Positions 27,895 through 36,775 of a DNA stretch of 64,000 bases are shown one piece after another (within the stretch, counting starts at the first letter, position 1; every line of letters starts with the position of its first letter). Below the pieces are notes generated by a model. That model saw nothing but the letters and a program-made list of their open reading frames with translations, searched no databases and was not told the origin of the DNA. The position numbers and the translations under genes are program-made. This DNA is from Burkholderiaceae bacterium (GTDB taxonomy: Bacteria > Pseudomonadota > Gammaproteobacteria > Burkholderiales > Burkholderiaceae_A): assembly GCA_004214155.1 (NCBI GenBank), contig SGYQ01000002.1:81429-145428 (forward strand), given 5' to 3'.

Positions 27895-29092
27895 CTTAGA
27901 CAGTGTCTAAAAAATACCTTTAGGATTAAAAAAGAGAAGAAGTTAGCATAAATGCTAGGATGCGCCGCAACAAATGGGAATGTTATCCACAAAACTTTCC
28001 ACACCATGTTTGAATCCGAACGAAGGAGCCGTTGAAATCTTTTCAACAGAAACTGTGTACAACTTTCAACAAAAATTTACTGCTTCTTTTGACTACTTGC
28101 TCTCAGCTTGATTGGTCAATTATTGACCAATTTTGTTTTTTACCTTCCTTATTTCCATAGAATCATACTTAAGAGTAATGCCGTAAAACTCATGCGATCA
28201 TATTTTCTATTTAGAAAGTAAGACGAAAATTCAATAAACAACAAATTCGTAAATTAGTGTTACATTGTGCTGAGTTCAGTGTATCAATCTTAGTTCTTGT
28301 GTGTGGTTTATTTTTACACTTTTTTTTTCATTCTATGGTTGACAAGGATTGCAATAAACTCTAAGAAAATTTTAAAAAAACTTCCCTAGTTGAAAAAAAA
28401 AGTTTTATTCGCGCTTACTCAATAGTTCTATTTATTAAAACTAAAAACCCCTAGAATGGCCACTGGACTGTGTTTACGGCGTCAACAAAAAATTCGTCTA
28501 ACGAAATGTTTTTCATAGTCAAGTATCACTACGAGCAACAAAAAAAAGATTGTGAAATTTCCTCCTCTTACACAAAGAAATTTTCACTACCATCGCATGT
28601 CCGAAAAACCTTTTTACTTACAGCAATTTTTCTCAAATTTTGCGTAGTTTCCTGTACTACTTTTAACCGGGATTTCCGATCAACCAGTCATAATGTCAAC
28701 TCTAAAAAATAGCTTAGAGAACAAAAAAAAATCCAATATTGTTTTTTTTTGCATGCGATATAGATGCCAATCACCTTTGAGGATTGTTTTTAAAAATAAG
28801 GAATACTTTTTTCCTGCGTTCTTAGTCACCCCTTTTTTACTCCTGAAATGCAACGAAAAAAAGCTTCTTTTTTTTCAGAATATTTCTAAATTTTTCCTAC
28901 ATTGCCATTGACAATATTGTCTAAATCAGAGTGTTTTTGTTCAACAATTAAAAGATATCCCCATTTCTGGGCAGATTTTCTAATTATTTAAAATACAATC
29001 TTGTTTACAAACAGATAATTAGCAAATTTATGTATTAATTTCTGCAAAGAATCAAATTTTTATCAAATTTGCCGGCATTTTTCGAGTTATCG
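27895..29092. other. AT-rich stretch without a supportable gene
   Basis: About 1.2 kb with long A and T tracts. It contains TTATCCACA (27983-27991, DnaA-box consensus), a GTTGAAA/TTTCAAC inverted repeat near 28032, and a perfect palindrome at 28111-28131. Short frames here have no ribosome binding sites or recognisable domains. It may be decayed coding DNA upstream of the adhesin remnant. Confidence 0.5.
28111..28131. repeat. Perfect 10-bp palindrome followed by T-run
   Basis: ATTGGTCAAT and its exact inverse ATTGACCAAT are separated by a single T, and TTTGTTTTTT follows on the plus strand. The symmetry fits a dimeric regulator's operator. With an 8-bp stem and 5-base loop it could also be a plus-strand terminator, although no plus-strand gene precedes it. 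Confidence 0.4.
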
Positions 29093-29159
29093 GATAAAAA
29101 AAACCTGTACCTGCCAAGCTGGGAGAGTGAGGGTTCCAAAAATGCTTGACAGGTATAGG
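29093..29159 (-). terminator. Rho-independent terminator of the TonB-dependent receptor
   Basis: On the minus strand a ~16-bp imperfect stem (29144-29159 with 29104-29119, two irregular pairs, 24-base loop) is followed directly by a run of eight T (29096-29103). It lies about 70 bases past the stop of the receptor gene and has its orientation. Confidence 0.75.
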
Positions 29160-29231
29160 CAAAAAACTTTGAATGTATTTTGGTTGATGGAGAATTGGCT
29201 GAACGTTGTACACTCAAAATTTTCTTTTTGA

Positions 29232-31403
29232 TTAAAAGTTCATAACGACTCCTGTTGATACTGTTCTCGGCTTATTTGGACGAGCACCGTCAGGTGAGCG
29301 AGATACAATCTTTTGATCATCAAAAGCGTTTTCAACTTTCAGATACACGCTCGTATTGTCGGCAATTTGATATCGAGAAATTAAATCGAGAATAAATAGT
29401 GAATCTGTCTCGCTAAATGCGCTTCCAGTTCTGTTGAACCCAGTAACATCTCCCATTGAGCCGATGTGTTTCATAACTGCGTAGTTATCCCAACCAGAGG
29501 CATGCTCAATACCTGTTCTTAAGCTAAATATAGTCTCAGGTACATGCGGTAACTTATCTCCATCCTGAAACCCTGAAGCGTTGTTATTTCCAGTAATTTC
29601 AGCTTTAGTGTAAGTGTAAGCAAAAGCTAAAGGTACTTTGTAAGTATCGCCTTCGAACGTATTAACTACCTGAAATTCAAGTCCTGATATTTCCGCTTCT
29701 CCTGTCAAAAATGAACCTGCAGTAGCACCATTACTGCAAGGGCTACCAACAGAACATAATTCTGATTTGTCAGAAAAATCACTGTAAAAATAAATTCCTT
29801 CAACAAAGAGATTTCCGCTTCCGTATCTCAATCCCGCCTCAAAATTAGCGCTTTCCTCAACCTCTTCATCCGAATCGGCACCACCGCCAAGCGGTGCGAA
29901 CCCTTTGTGATATCCAGCTAGAGTTTGCAAGTTGTCATTGATATCATAAGTAACAGATAACCCCGGCAGCAGTATATCTGTCTCGTGGTTCTTAATGCTT
30001 GCGGGGCCATCTGATCTATCAGTTCCGTATTGCTTTCTGCTTGTTTCGTAGTCTTCATATCTCAACACCGCATTTACCAACAATGCATCGTTCACTTGCC
30101 AGGCATCAGAAATGAACATTGTAGTTGCATCAGCTTGCTCAAATCGGTTATTACTACCACTCGGTGTCACAGTACTCTGATACACATAGGCTCCACTTAC
30201 CTGATCATACTTGTCTTGCGGTTGAAACTGATTCATGTTGTCCTCGTGCTTACGAACCCCAATATCGATGTCATGATTGTCAATCATTACATTTAGATTC
30301 GCCTGTACACCCTCAGAATCATAAGCGCGATTATTATGCTTATACGTCAATCCAGCAACATCAGTAATACCGTCCAGGATTCCCTGCTGCGAAGCGTCTC
30401 CGCCATTTACCGCGTCAATATAATTGCCACCTCCTGAAAACTTAAACCAATCTCGCTGGTAATAATTTTTATACGCTGTAACAGTAAAATTCTTACTATC
30501 ATCAATCTCATGCGAGTACGTTAAATTGTACCCCTCATGTTTATTTGTCATTTGGTCAATCGTTGATAATCCATACCGTCTATTTGGATTAGCGTTAAAA
30601 TCCGCATCTGTTAAACCTAAATAGGTCTCGTTAGATGTTTGTTCGGTTCGCGAGGCTTTAAAAAGGAATTTTCCAGCTAATCCAGTATCGACTCCCAGCT
30701 TTACTACATAATCAGAAATCGAATAACCAGAGTCTCTATTGCTTTGGTCTATTCTCTTGAAACCATCACTTTGTCTGCTAACACCTTCAAATAAAAACTT
30801 GAACGCACCACTTCCGTCACCAAAATAAATGTGACTATTCATTTGATTGTTTTCTCCAAAAAAGGTGGAGACTCTTCCGGACAGAGAGGTTGGTATAGGT
30901 GTAGAAATCATATTCAAAACACCTCCTGTTGTTTGTGGCCCATATTTGAGCATGGAAGCCCCTTTTAAGACCTCAATCGACTGCATTCTTAATATCGTAG
31001 GAAAATAGTATGCTGCAGGAGCTGTGTATGGGGCAGGTGCGATCAAAACACCATCTTCCATCAATGTAATTTTTTCAGACCTCTCAGAAGTAGCTCCACG
31101 AATCCCAATATTAGGCCTTAAACCGGCCCCGTCTTCTTCTCGGATATATAAACCAGGAACTGTTTTTAATGTTTGATTGATATCATCGATTGCCTCTATT
31201 TTGAGTTGGTCCTCATCTACAACATAACCAGAACCTGGAAACACTTTCGCGCGGTCTTTTTGTCCAATAATTTCTATATTATCTAATAGGTAGCCGCCTG
31301 TCTCTTCTGCGAATGTATACTTTGAGATGATTATGACACCAAACATGACAACTACTAACTTTTTCATTTTTGAAGTTTTCTGCTTTACTCTTGGTGCATT
31401 CAT
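29232..31403 (-). CDS. TonB-dependent outer membrane receptor, FecA/siderophore type
   Basis: Outer-membrane gated channel for ferric chelates powered by TonB. 723 aa with an N-terminal signal peptide (about 13-32, VVVMFGVIIISKYTFA). The plug domain follows (about 45-160: INQTLKTVPGLYIREEDGAG, NIGIRGATSERSEKITLMED, SIEVLKGASMLKYGPQTTGG), then a 22-strand barrel ending in VSTGVVMNF, with the terminal aromatic required for outer-membrane insertion. Similarity to FecA-like receptors is visible in the plug (RGATSERSE, GPQTTGGVLN). Two Fur boxes precede it and a terminator follows, so it is a self-contained iron-regulated unit. The ligand cannot be told. Confidence 0.92.
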   Translation of the reverse strand: MNAPRVKQKTSKMKKLVVVMFGVIIISKYTFAEETGGYLLDNIEIIGQKDRAKVFPGSGYVVDEDQLKIEAIDDINQTLKTVPGLYIREEDGAGLRPNIGIRGATSERSEKITLMEDGVLIAPAPYTAPAAYYFPTILRMQSIEVLKGASMLKYGPQTTGGVLNMISTPIPTSLSGRVSTFFGENNQMNSHIYFGDGSGAFKFLFEGVSRQSDGFKRIDQSNRDSGYSISDYVVKLGVDTGLAGKFLFKASRTEQTSNETYLGLTDADFNANPNRRYGLSTIDQMTNKHEGYNLTYSHEIDDSKNFTVTAYKNYYQRDWFKFSGGGNYIDAVNGGDASQQGILDGITDVAGLTYKHNNRAYDSEGVQANLNVMIDNHDIDIGVRKHEDNMNQFQPQDKYDQVSGAYVYQSTVTPSGSNNRFEQADATTMFISDAWQVNDALLVNAVLRYEDYETSRKQYGTDRSDGPASIKNHETDILLPGLSVTYDINDNLQTLAGYHKGFAPLGGGADSDEEVEESANFEAGLRYGSGNLFVEGIYFYSDFSDKSELCSVGSPCSNGATAGSFLTGEAEISGLEFQVVNTFEGDTYKVPLAFAYTYTKAEITGNNNASGFQDGDKLPHVPETIFSLRTGIEHASGWDNYAVMKHIGSMGDVTGFNRTGSAFSETDSLFILDLISRYQIADNTSVYLKVENAFDDQKIVSRSPDGARPNKPRTVSTGVVMNF

Positions 31404-31419
31404 AAATATTTTACCTTAT

Positions 31420-31434
31420 TGAGAATAATTCTCA
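31420..31434 (-). promoter_or_regulatory. Fur box 1
   Basis: TGAGAATAATTCTCA is a perfect palindrome matching the Fur 7-1-7 consensus TGATAATNATTATCA except at position 4 of each arm. It begins 17 bases upstream of the receptor start codon, so bound Fur would block transcription in iron-replete cells. Confidence 0.88.
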
Positions 31435-31454
31435 CTCTCTATAGATGATAGTAA

Positions 31455-31469
31455 TGAGAATGATTGTCA
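31455..31469 (-). promoter_or_regulatory. Fur box 2
   Basis: TGAGAATGATTGTCA, a second near-palindromic Fur-type 15-mer 20 bases upstream of the first. Two boxes in tandem support tight iron regulation of the receptor. It is also about 100 bases upstream of the divergent rhodanese gene, which it could influence. Confidence 0.8.
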
Positions 31470-31572
31470 ATTACAAGTATTTTTTAAAATTTTTCAAAAT
31501 ATAAAAGGTGCGCAATCAAAAATGAATGGATAAGATATCAAAAGAGTAGATAATTTTTTTAAAGGATTAGTT

Positions 31573-31947
31573 ATGAAAACAGCAAAATCTTCGCTAGAGG
31601 CTGCAAACCAGGTTGTTCCAAAAATAGATGTAAACGAGGCTATTCAAAAACATGCGCAAGGCAATTCAGTTTTTATCGATGTTCGAGACGGAATAGATAT
31701 TGCCGAAACAGGTACTATAGAAGGCGCTTTGAAAATTCCCAGAGGGTTTATTGAGTTTGCAGCTGACCCCGAGACACCGTTTCATAACAAGGCCTTAGAA
31801 AAAGATGCTGAAATTATTCTTGTTTGTGCTGCGGGGGGAATGGCTGCTTTAACCGGTCACACACTCGTGGAAATGGGATACGCAAAAGTTTTAAATGTTG
31901 GCGGATTTTCCGATTGGAAAGATGCAAACGGTCCCGTTGAATCTTAG
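31573..31947 (+). CDS. Rhodanese-domain sulfurtransferase
   Basis: Single-domain rhodanese, cytoplasmic, 124 aa. The active-site loop is VCAAGGMAALTG with the persulfide-forming cysteine (about residue 91). The flanking FIDVRDGIDIAETGTIEGAL and VGGFSDWKDANGPV are the CH2A/CH2B-like family signatures. It carries sulfane sulfur, fitting the sulfur-oxidising context. It has a good ribosome binding site (AAAGGA) before the ATG and is divergent from the TonB receptor. Confidence 0.93.
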   Translation: MKTAKSSLEAANQVVPKIDVNEAIQKHAQGNSVFIDVRDGIDIAETGTIEGALKIPRGFIEFAADPETPFHNKALEKDAEIILVCAAGGMAALTGHTLVEMGYAKVLNVGGFSDWKDANGPVES

Positions 31948-32015
31948 TAAGTAAACATGAAATTGATTTTTCTGCAGTAACTTAACAACTTAACTGACTT
32001 ACTTCTATTCTTGAT

Positions 32016-33404
32016 TTAAGGCGTTAAATCTAGGCTTTTGGTCCTGTCAGATATTTTTTGTACTCGGTATTTCAGTGCAGCCAGTAAGGCCTCCTGATTA
32101 TGGTCCTTGTTGTTTAGCGCATCTATCACAGCATCATCAATTGAGTCTCTAACAGTTAAATGATGAATCATCACTTTATTTTTTTGACCATGACGATGTA
32201 ATCGTGCATTTGCCTGTTGGTAGTACTCTAATGAATAGGTCAGTGTATACCAGACAATTGTTGAGCCCCCAAATTGCAGATTTAACCCATGCCCTGCACT
32301 CGCTGGATGAGCTAGCAATATTGGAATTTCGGATTCGTTCCAGCGCTCAATGTCTTTTTCATCTTTTAATCTCACTGCTTGTGGAAATCTTTCTTGTAAA
32401 CGCGCAAACTCATGTTGAAAATGGTAGTAAACCAAGATGGGATTGCCATACATAACTTCAACAATGTCTTCAAGAGCATCAAGCTTATGGGAATTGATAA
32501 TTTGAAAACCGCCCTGGTCGTCGTAACAAGCACCGCCAGTCATTTGTAATAACTTAGTTGTAACCGCTGCTGCAGAACCTGCCTCGATATCTGCGTTTAG
32601 AAATGGAACTAACCGTTCCCTCTCAAATTGGTCATATACGGACCACGAAGCATCGTCTAACTCAACATTTATTCGATTGTAAAGAATATCTGGCAAATCC
32701 AACCAGTCTTCACTTTTCATGGAAATACAAACATCTTGTACTTTTTGTTGAATAACTCTTAATGAACCCGGTCTGGGTTTCCAAGAGTAAATGATTTCTT
32801 TATTTCGTTGATCCGGGTCAAAATATGCCTCCCTATATTTTGAAAAACTTTTCCCAAGGGATTCTCCCTGATCTAACAACCAAACTTGTGCCCAGAGATC
32901 GAGCAAGCCATTGGCTATTGGCGTACCAGTCAGACCTACTACCTTTTTAAGGCTAGACCGAACTTTGCGAATCGCCTTCCACCGTTTTGTTGTTCTGTTC
33001 TTAAAACTAGTTAATTCATCGATGACAACCATGTCAAAAAACCAATCCTTACCGAGATACTCGACAAGCCATGGGACATTTTCTCTATTGATGATATAAA
33101 TATCTGCATTTTTATTAGCTAATTTTTTCTTTCGTTGTGGGGCCGAACCTAAAACTTTACATAAAACCAATTTATGCAAATGATCCCATTTCCTCCATTC
33201 ATCTGTCCATGTTGTCTTAGCAACTCGCAAGGGAGCAATCACTAACACCTTTTTAATAGTCTCCTCAATGTTTATTAAGTGATTAATCGCAGTCAAAGTG
33301 CAACTAGTCTTTCCTAGACCCATACCAAGAAATAACCCAACACCGTCCTGGTTGAGAATTTTATCAATTGCTTTTTGTTGATATATTTTTGCCTGATACT
33401 TCAT
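32016..33404 (-). CDS. SNF2-family DNA helicase/translocase, phage type
   Basis: 462 aa superfamily II ATPase consisting of only the two RecA-like domains. Motif I GLGMGLGKTSCTLTA (about 23-37), Walker B-like VIDELTSFKN (DEAD variant DELT), motif III GLTGTPIANG, motifs V-VI HGLNLQFGGSTIVWYT and QQANARLHRHGQ. Small SNF2 proteins of this type are typical of tailed phages and their remnants. It stands alone, next to the tRNA-Leu-associated repeat, with no other phage structural or replication genes nearby. Confidence 0.88.
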   Translation of the reverse strand: MKYQAKIYQQKAIDKILNQDGVGLFLGMGLGKTSCTLTAINHLINIEETIKKVLVIAPLRVAKTTWTDEWRKWDHLHKLVLCKVLGSAPQRKKKLANKNADIYIINRENVPWLVEYLGKDWFFDMVVIDELTSFKNRTTKRWKAIRKVRSSLKKVVGLTGTPIANGLLDLWAQVWLLDQGESLGKSFSKYREAYFDPDQRNKEIIYSWKPRPGSLRVIQQKVQDVCISMKSEDWLDLPDILYNRINVELDDASWSVYDQFERERLVPFLNADIEAGSAAAVTTKLLQMTGGACYDDQGGFQIINSHKLDALEDIVEVMYGNPILVYYHFQHEFARLQERFPQAVRLKDEKDIERWNESEIPILLAHPASAGHGLNLQFGGSTIVWYTLTYSLEYYQQANARLHRHGQKNKVMIHHLTVRDSIDDAVIDALNNKDHNQEALLAALKYRVQKISDRTKSLDLTP

Positions 33405-33945
33405 CCAAAAAACTTAAATCCTTTTTTTTAAATCAACTAGAACCATTTTTTCCTTTTAAAGCCAATACAGGGCAAAACTAAAAAAGGGGCATTTGGTGCC
33501 CAAACCTTTTTCCCTTGCGTTCCCGTAAGTATTTGGTTTCTTGAAAATACCTAATAAATACAGTAACCCATCTTCGTACTCGAGGGAATAGATAGGTTTG
33601 TTCGGAAAGGTGCAGAAAATTTCCAAAAAAGCTGTAGGCATGTGTTTTTACAGCTCTTTCACGAAAGGTTAGTGTCAGTGGGAGGGAACGGAACATTTCT
33701 ATAAAAAATCAGTCGTTTAGATTTTCGCTAACGGTTTTTTATATTTTTAAAATAAACGTGTTAAAAATTATTTGTTCCAACCTAACTCAGCTAAGCCCCC
33801 AGGTACGTTAAGCAATGTCCAGCAAATAAATCGGGAAGTTAGGCCAGTTTAAACTTAATTTCCACATCTTCTAAAAATTTTTCGGCAACTTTCCCCGGAA
33901 ACTTTACACTATATTTTACAGAGAAAAATCGGTGTTGATTAGAGA
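33405..33945. other. Intergenic region holding a tRNA-Leu 3'-end copy
   Basis: Apart from the repeat at 33664-33687 and a 7-bp inverted repeat (AGCTGTA at 33630-33636, TACAGCT at 33649-33655) just beside it, I see no gene in these 541 bases. Short minus-strand frames lack ribosome binding sites and domains. Confidence 0.5.
33664..33687 (-). repeat. Candidate left attachment site (tRNA-Leu 3'-end copy)
   Basis: AAAGGTTAGTGTCAGTGGGA plus GGGA matches the 3' end of tRNA-Leu(UAA) at 36675-36698 with two mismatches in 24 bases, in the same orientation. It covers the CCA position, the acceptor stem and the start of the T arm. Integrases of tRNA-targeting elements leave exactly such a duplicated tRNA 3' end at the far boundary. 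Confidence 0.7.
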
Positions 33946-34386
33946 TTATGGTTTATTCTCTCTTAATTCTTCAAAAAAGATTTGGTCACAATGACGTTTT
34001 ATAGATCTAGTTAGTAAGATAATTCTTTTCGATCGCTTAGAAGCTGAAAGGGTTTTCTCTATTAATTTTTGAGATTCAAGAACTTCCAGATGAGTTAGAA
34101 AGGTCCCCTTGGAAACAATATTATCAGCCATGACTCTAGATATCACTTTATACAGATCATCAACACCGAGATCTTCAACAGTAAACGGTAAAATCATTTC
34201 CACTGGCAATTGTTTTAAAGTTTTCCCGTAAAGTATTAAAAGTAATGGAATCCCCCAGTGTTTACAACTGAAAGGATGTAATTTTTCAGACCCCATTAAT
34301 TCATGCATTACGGAATACATATAGATAAAGCTATTCTTTTTATTACTAAAAGTAGATGACAATTCTATCTCTCTCCATTCGAACAA
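33946..34386 (-). CDS. Winged-helix (MarR-like) DNA-binding protein
   Basis: Up to 146 aa. The C-terminal half has a winged-helix pattern: MADNIVSKGTFLTHLEVLES (recognition region) then QKLIEKTLSASKRSKRIILL (wing), as in MarR-type regulators. The N-terminal half is helical with ELMGSEKLHPFSCKHWG. The start is uncertain: TTG at 34384-34386, a TTG at 34360-34362 behind GGAGAG, or ATG near 34320. It is the only intact-looking gene inside the putative tRNA-Leu element and may be that element's regulator. Confidence 0.55.
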   Translation of the reverse strand: MFEWREIELSSTFSNKKNSFIYMYSVMHELMGSEKLHPFSCKHWGIPLLLILYGKTLKQLPVEMILPFTVEDLGVDDLYKVISRVMADNIVSKGTFLTHLEVLESQKLIEKTLSASKRSKRIILLTRSIKRHCDQIFFEELRENKP

Positions 34387-34829
34387 AACCCCTAATTAGG
34401 AGGGAAAGCCAGTTGCTATCTAAGCACTACCAATAAATAGTTTAATCCCAAGTAATTAAGTGACACGCAAAAACATATACGAAGAGTATCATATAGTCAA
34501 AATCAAAGAAAAAAACCTATATAAAAAGAAAACGCTATATAAGTTAATAATTTATATTTAATGCTCTTATTTTATTTACAAATAAAATATATAAATATCG
34601 CAGGCCTTCTCTGTGCTATCTTAGTGCTAAGTGACCAATTAATGTGCTAATTAAAAAACTTGTCGAAGAAAAGCACAAGTTCTAACTTACTGTTTTTGAC
34701 ATCCCTACCGATGTACAAATCATTCAGATAAAATTTTTATATCTGGTTGATATACCAATAGTATTTTCGATCGCTTCAGTAAAATACAATTTAAAAAAAC
34801 TTGTGAACCGATAGTAATCCGGGGTTTTG
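34387..34829. other. AT-rich gap without a gene
   Basis: 443 bases with A/T tracts and several GTGCTA repeats (TGTGCTATCTTAGTGCTAAG near 34612). I see no coding potential, RNA gene or clear hairpin terminator. Confidence 0.45.
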
Positions 34830-35912
34830 TTACTTAGTCACATACGTACTACGCAAACGTAGTAATAGTAATTCAACGGAGTTATATGATATGCATGCAA
34901 TAAAAAGGGAAATGAAACCGATCGGTACGATCATAATAAAAAAATCAAACCAAAGACCATTAAATATACGTATTGGACCCATGTATTTTGACCAAAGAAA
35001 TATTACTAACCCGTGTAGCAAATACCAGGAATAACTAACTTTACCCAGAAAACAGAAAAAAATCAGATGCATAATTACTAAACGAAAATTTTGAGCTTAA
35101 ATAAACCAGTAAGAACTGTGCCCAAATTATAGCCTCTAGACTTGGCCAAAAAATCCAAAAAAATTCTGATTAGTTAGAAGAAAGGTAACTTGAAAAGTTT
35201 GTTAATATTCCAACAAAAAAAACCACTACAAAAAAAGATATTAGTAAGGTAAATAGCGATGAGTTTATTTTATCTCGATAACCCAGGAACAAAAATGCGC
35301 CCATCATTCCAAAAAGGAACTGGTCAAATCGACCGAGTAGAGTAGAGTACATTACATACTTGAAATTATGAGCCAAATAGAATGAGGACAACTTAAATAC
35401 GATAAGTAAAAATATAAGCCCTATAATACGGCCAAACGGTTTTTCCGAAAAAGCCTTATACAAAAAAGGAAAAGATAAATAAAATATAAATTCGATACTG
35501 ATTGTCCAGGTAGCTCCTGATAAGAAATAGTTTGATGTTGGAGCATTACCTAAATTGTTAAATAGAATATACAAAATGTCAGTCGGTGAAAAATTGTCTC
35601 GATTTATAGATATAGATACAAAAAAACAATCAAGAAAAGAGGGAAAATTCGCAAAAATCGGTTCCTTATAAATAAACCATAATTTATGGAACTCGTTTGC
35701 AAAGCAATGTAAGTAAAAATAAAACCAGATAGAACAAAAAAAAGACCTATGCCAACATGGCCTTCAACAATTAAACCAAAATAATGTGCAGATGGAAATG
35801 GCTGCCACTAATGAAAAAAAGAATGGAAAACATGAAACAAAAATAAAAGACTTGCGGCTAATCCACGAAGATGATTTAATTTGGGAAGGTAGTCGACGTT
35901 GACTGCTTGCAC
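34830..35912 (-). pseudogene. Broken acyltransferase-3 (OafA/YrhL type) membrane O-acyltransferase
   Basis: The product would transfer acetyl or acyl groups to surface sugars across the inner membrane. Reading from about 35912, the frame gives the family signature LNHLRGLAASLLFLFHVFHS, then an in-frame TAG, then GHVGIGLFFVLSGFIF and FIRNRFLRIFP. A frame change near 35,600 is followed by TWTISIEFIFYLSFPFLYKA, a further break near 35,100-35,170, and the C-terminal VSYSWYLLHGLVIFLW. One stop and at least two frameshifts show that it is dead. It lies inside the tRNA-Leu-bounded segment. Confidence 0.85.
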
Positions 35913-36088
35913 AACGAGATTATTGAAAATTTATTATTAATGGAGAGATATTCATTGCGGCATTTTTTGAGTTGTAAGCTGGTGTTCTAGAATGAATTCT
36001 CTAATAATCTACTTTGTTCCTTTGACATACCGCTCATAAAAACTCTATTTGTATGATTAGTTTTCTAAACTCTTAGTCCGTACATACT

Positions 36089-36280
36089 TTACGCATCCGG
36101 TAACCAGATACCGTTTTCGATTTGAGAACCTACTAGGGTCACATTCTCTGGAGACTCCGAAAACCCAATGAGCGCTGCCTGCTTATCCATCGCCCCCGTA
36201 TCAAACTGATCCTTATACCAATCCACCTCAGCTGTCGAAGCATCCCTAGATAACACATTCAAATACAACGCATTAAGTAT
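36089..36280 (-). pseudogene. DUF4214-domain C-terminal remnant
   Basis: A 60-codon fragment with the C-terminal half of a DUF4214 domain: LNALYLNVLSRDAST, AEVDWYKDQFDTGAM, AALIGFSESPENVT and the end ENGIWLPDA. DUF4214 repeats end many large secreted, RTX-like surface proteins. Homology stops abruptly at about 36,280, where the frame runs into AT-rich DNA without a start. Its higher GC content compared with the flanks points to an imported and truncated gene. Confidence 0.75.
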
Positions 36281-36680
36281 GGGGAATTTGTATATAATTA
36301 TAATACACTTTTTTTATTCTTAATTTTCAAGAATTTCTACCCTCTTTTGTCTACCAACGGGCACTGACTTTTACCCACACAAATTTTTCGATGTATCTAA
36401 AGAGTTAATCGAAGCCTAATTTTGGTAACAGGTGGTAACAGATTGGTAACAGATGTAACTGATTTCATCGGTTCAAGTCCCATAATTAGACTTGACCTGT
36501 TACTTCCGGTACCCGAAGCTAATTTTTAGAAAAATAAGAATTTGAAAAAACTGAGTGAATACAGTAACATAGAGATGCGTGGGGATCACTTGAAGTGATT
36601 AGTGTTGAAATACCATGCGACTGAAATTAGAGTGTAAGTATATGGATTTATTCACTTTTACGATCATATCCCCAAAAGGT
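36281..36680. other. Gap with GGTAACAG direct repeats and a tRNA T-arm-like sequence
   Basis: GGTAACAG occurs at 36424-36431, 36434-36441 and 36445-36452, followed by GTAACT, with an inverse-type copy (CTGTTACT) at 36498-36505. Immediately after the repeats, CGGTTCAAGTCCCAT (36469-36483, plus strand) has the T-arm consensus and 12 bases identical to tRNA-Leu's T arm in opposite orientation. Closely spaced repeats beside a tRNA-like core resemble integrase arm and core sites. No integrase gene is left. Confidence 0.45.
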
Positions 36681-36698
36681 TGGTGTCAGTGGGGGGAC
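36675..36698 (-). repeat. Candidate right attachment site within tRNA-Leu
   Basis: Intact copy of the 24-base repeat found at 33664-33687. It covers the 3' end of tRNA-Leu(UAA) including the encoded CCA. The 3.0 kb between the copies would be the integrated element. Confidence 0.7.
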
Positions 36699-36768
36699 TT
36701 GAACCCCCAAGCCTTAAATAGGCGACAGATTTTAAGTCTGTTGTGTATACCGATTCCACCACACTGAC
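36681..36768 (-). tRNA. tRNA-Leu (anticodon UAA)
   Basis: A class II tRNA of 88 bases on the minus strand. Acceptor GUCAGUG pairs with CACUGAC, the anticodon loop ACUUAAAAU gives UAA, and a long variable arm UCGCCUAUUUAAGGCUUGG and T arm GGGGGUUCAAGUCCCCC follow. CCA is encoded. In E. coli and Pseudomonas this isoacceptor directly follows pgsA-tRNA-Gly-tRNA-Cys; here it is 5.4 kb away. Confidence 0.96.
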
Positions 36769-36775
36769 GAATATT

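Noticed and set aside
27834-28046. 70-codon minus-strand frame at the 5' end of the adhesin remnant, as a possible missing signal peptide region
   Set aside because: It is in a different frame, joins no MBG-like sequence and ends in a basic random tail.
28470-28911. Two overlapping plus-strand frames of 72-80 codons
   Set aside because: No ribosome binding site, no domain, biased toward Phe/Lys as expected for random AT-rich DNA.
33456-33696. Overlapping minus-strand frames (61 and 72 codons) beside the left tRNA-Leu repeat, possibly an integrase remnant
   Set aside because: No tyrosine-recombinase motif (R..HxxR..Y) in either frame; both only share the same DNA in two phases.
36421-36460. 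GGTAACAG repeats as a CRISPR array
   Set aside because: Units are 8 bases and 10-11 bases apart, with no spacer-length unique sequences and no cas genes.
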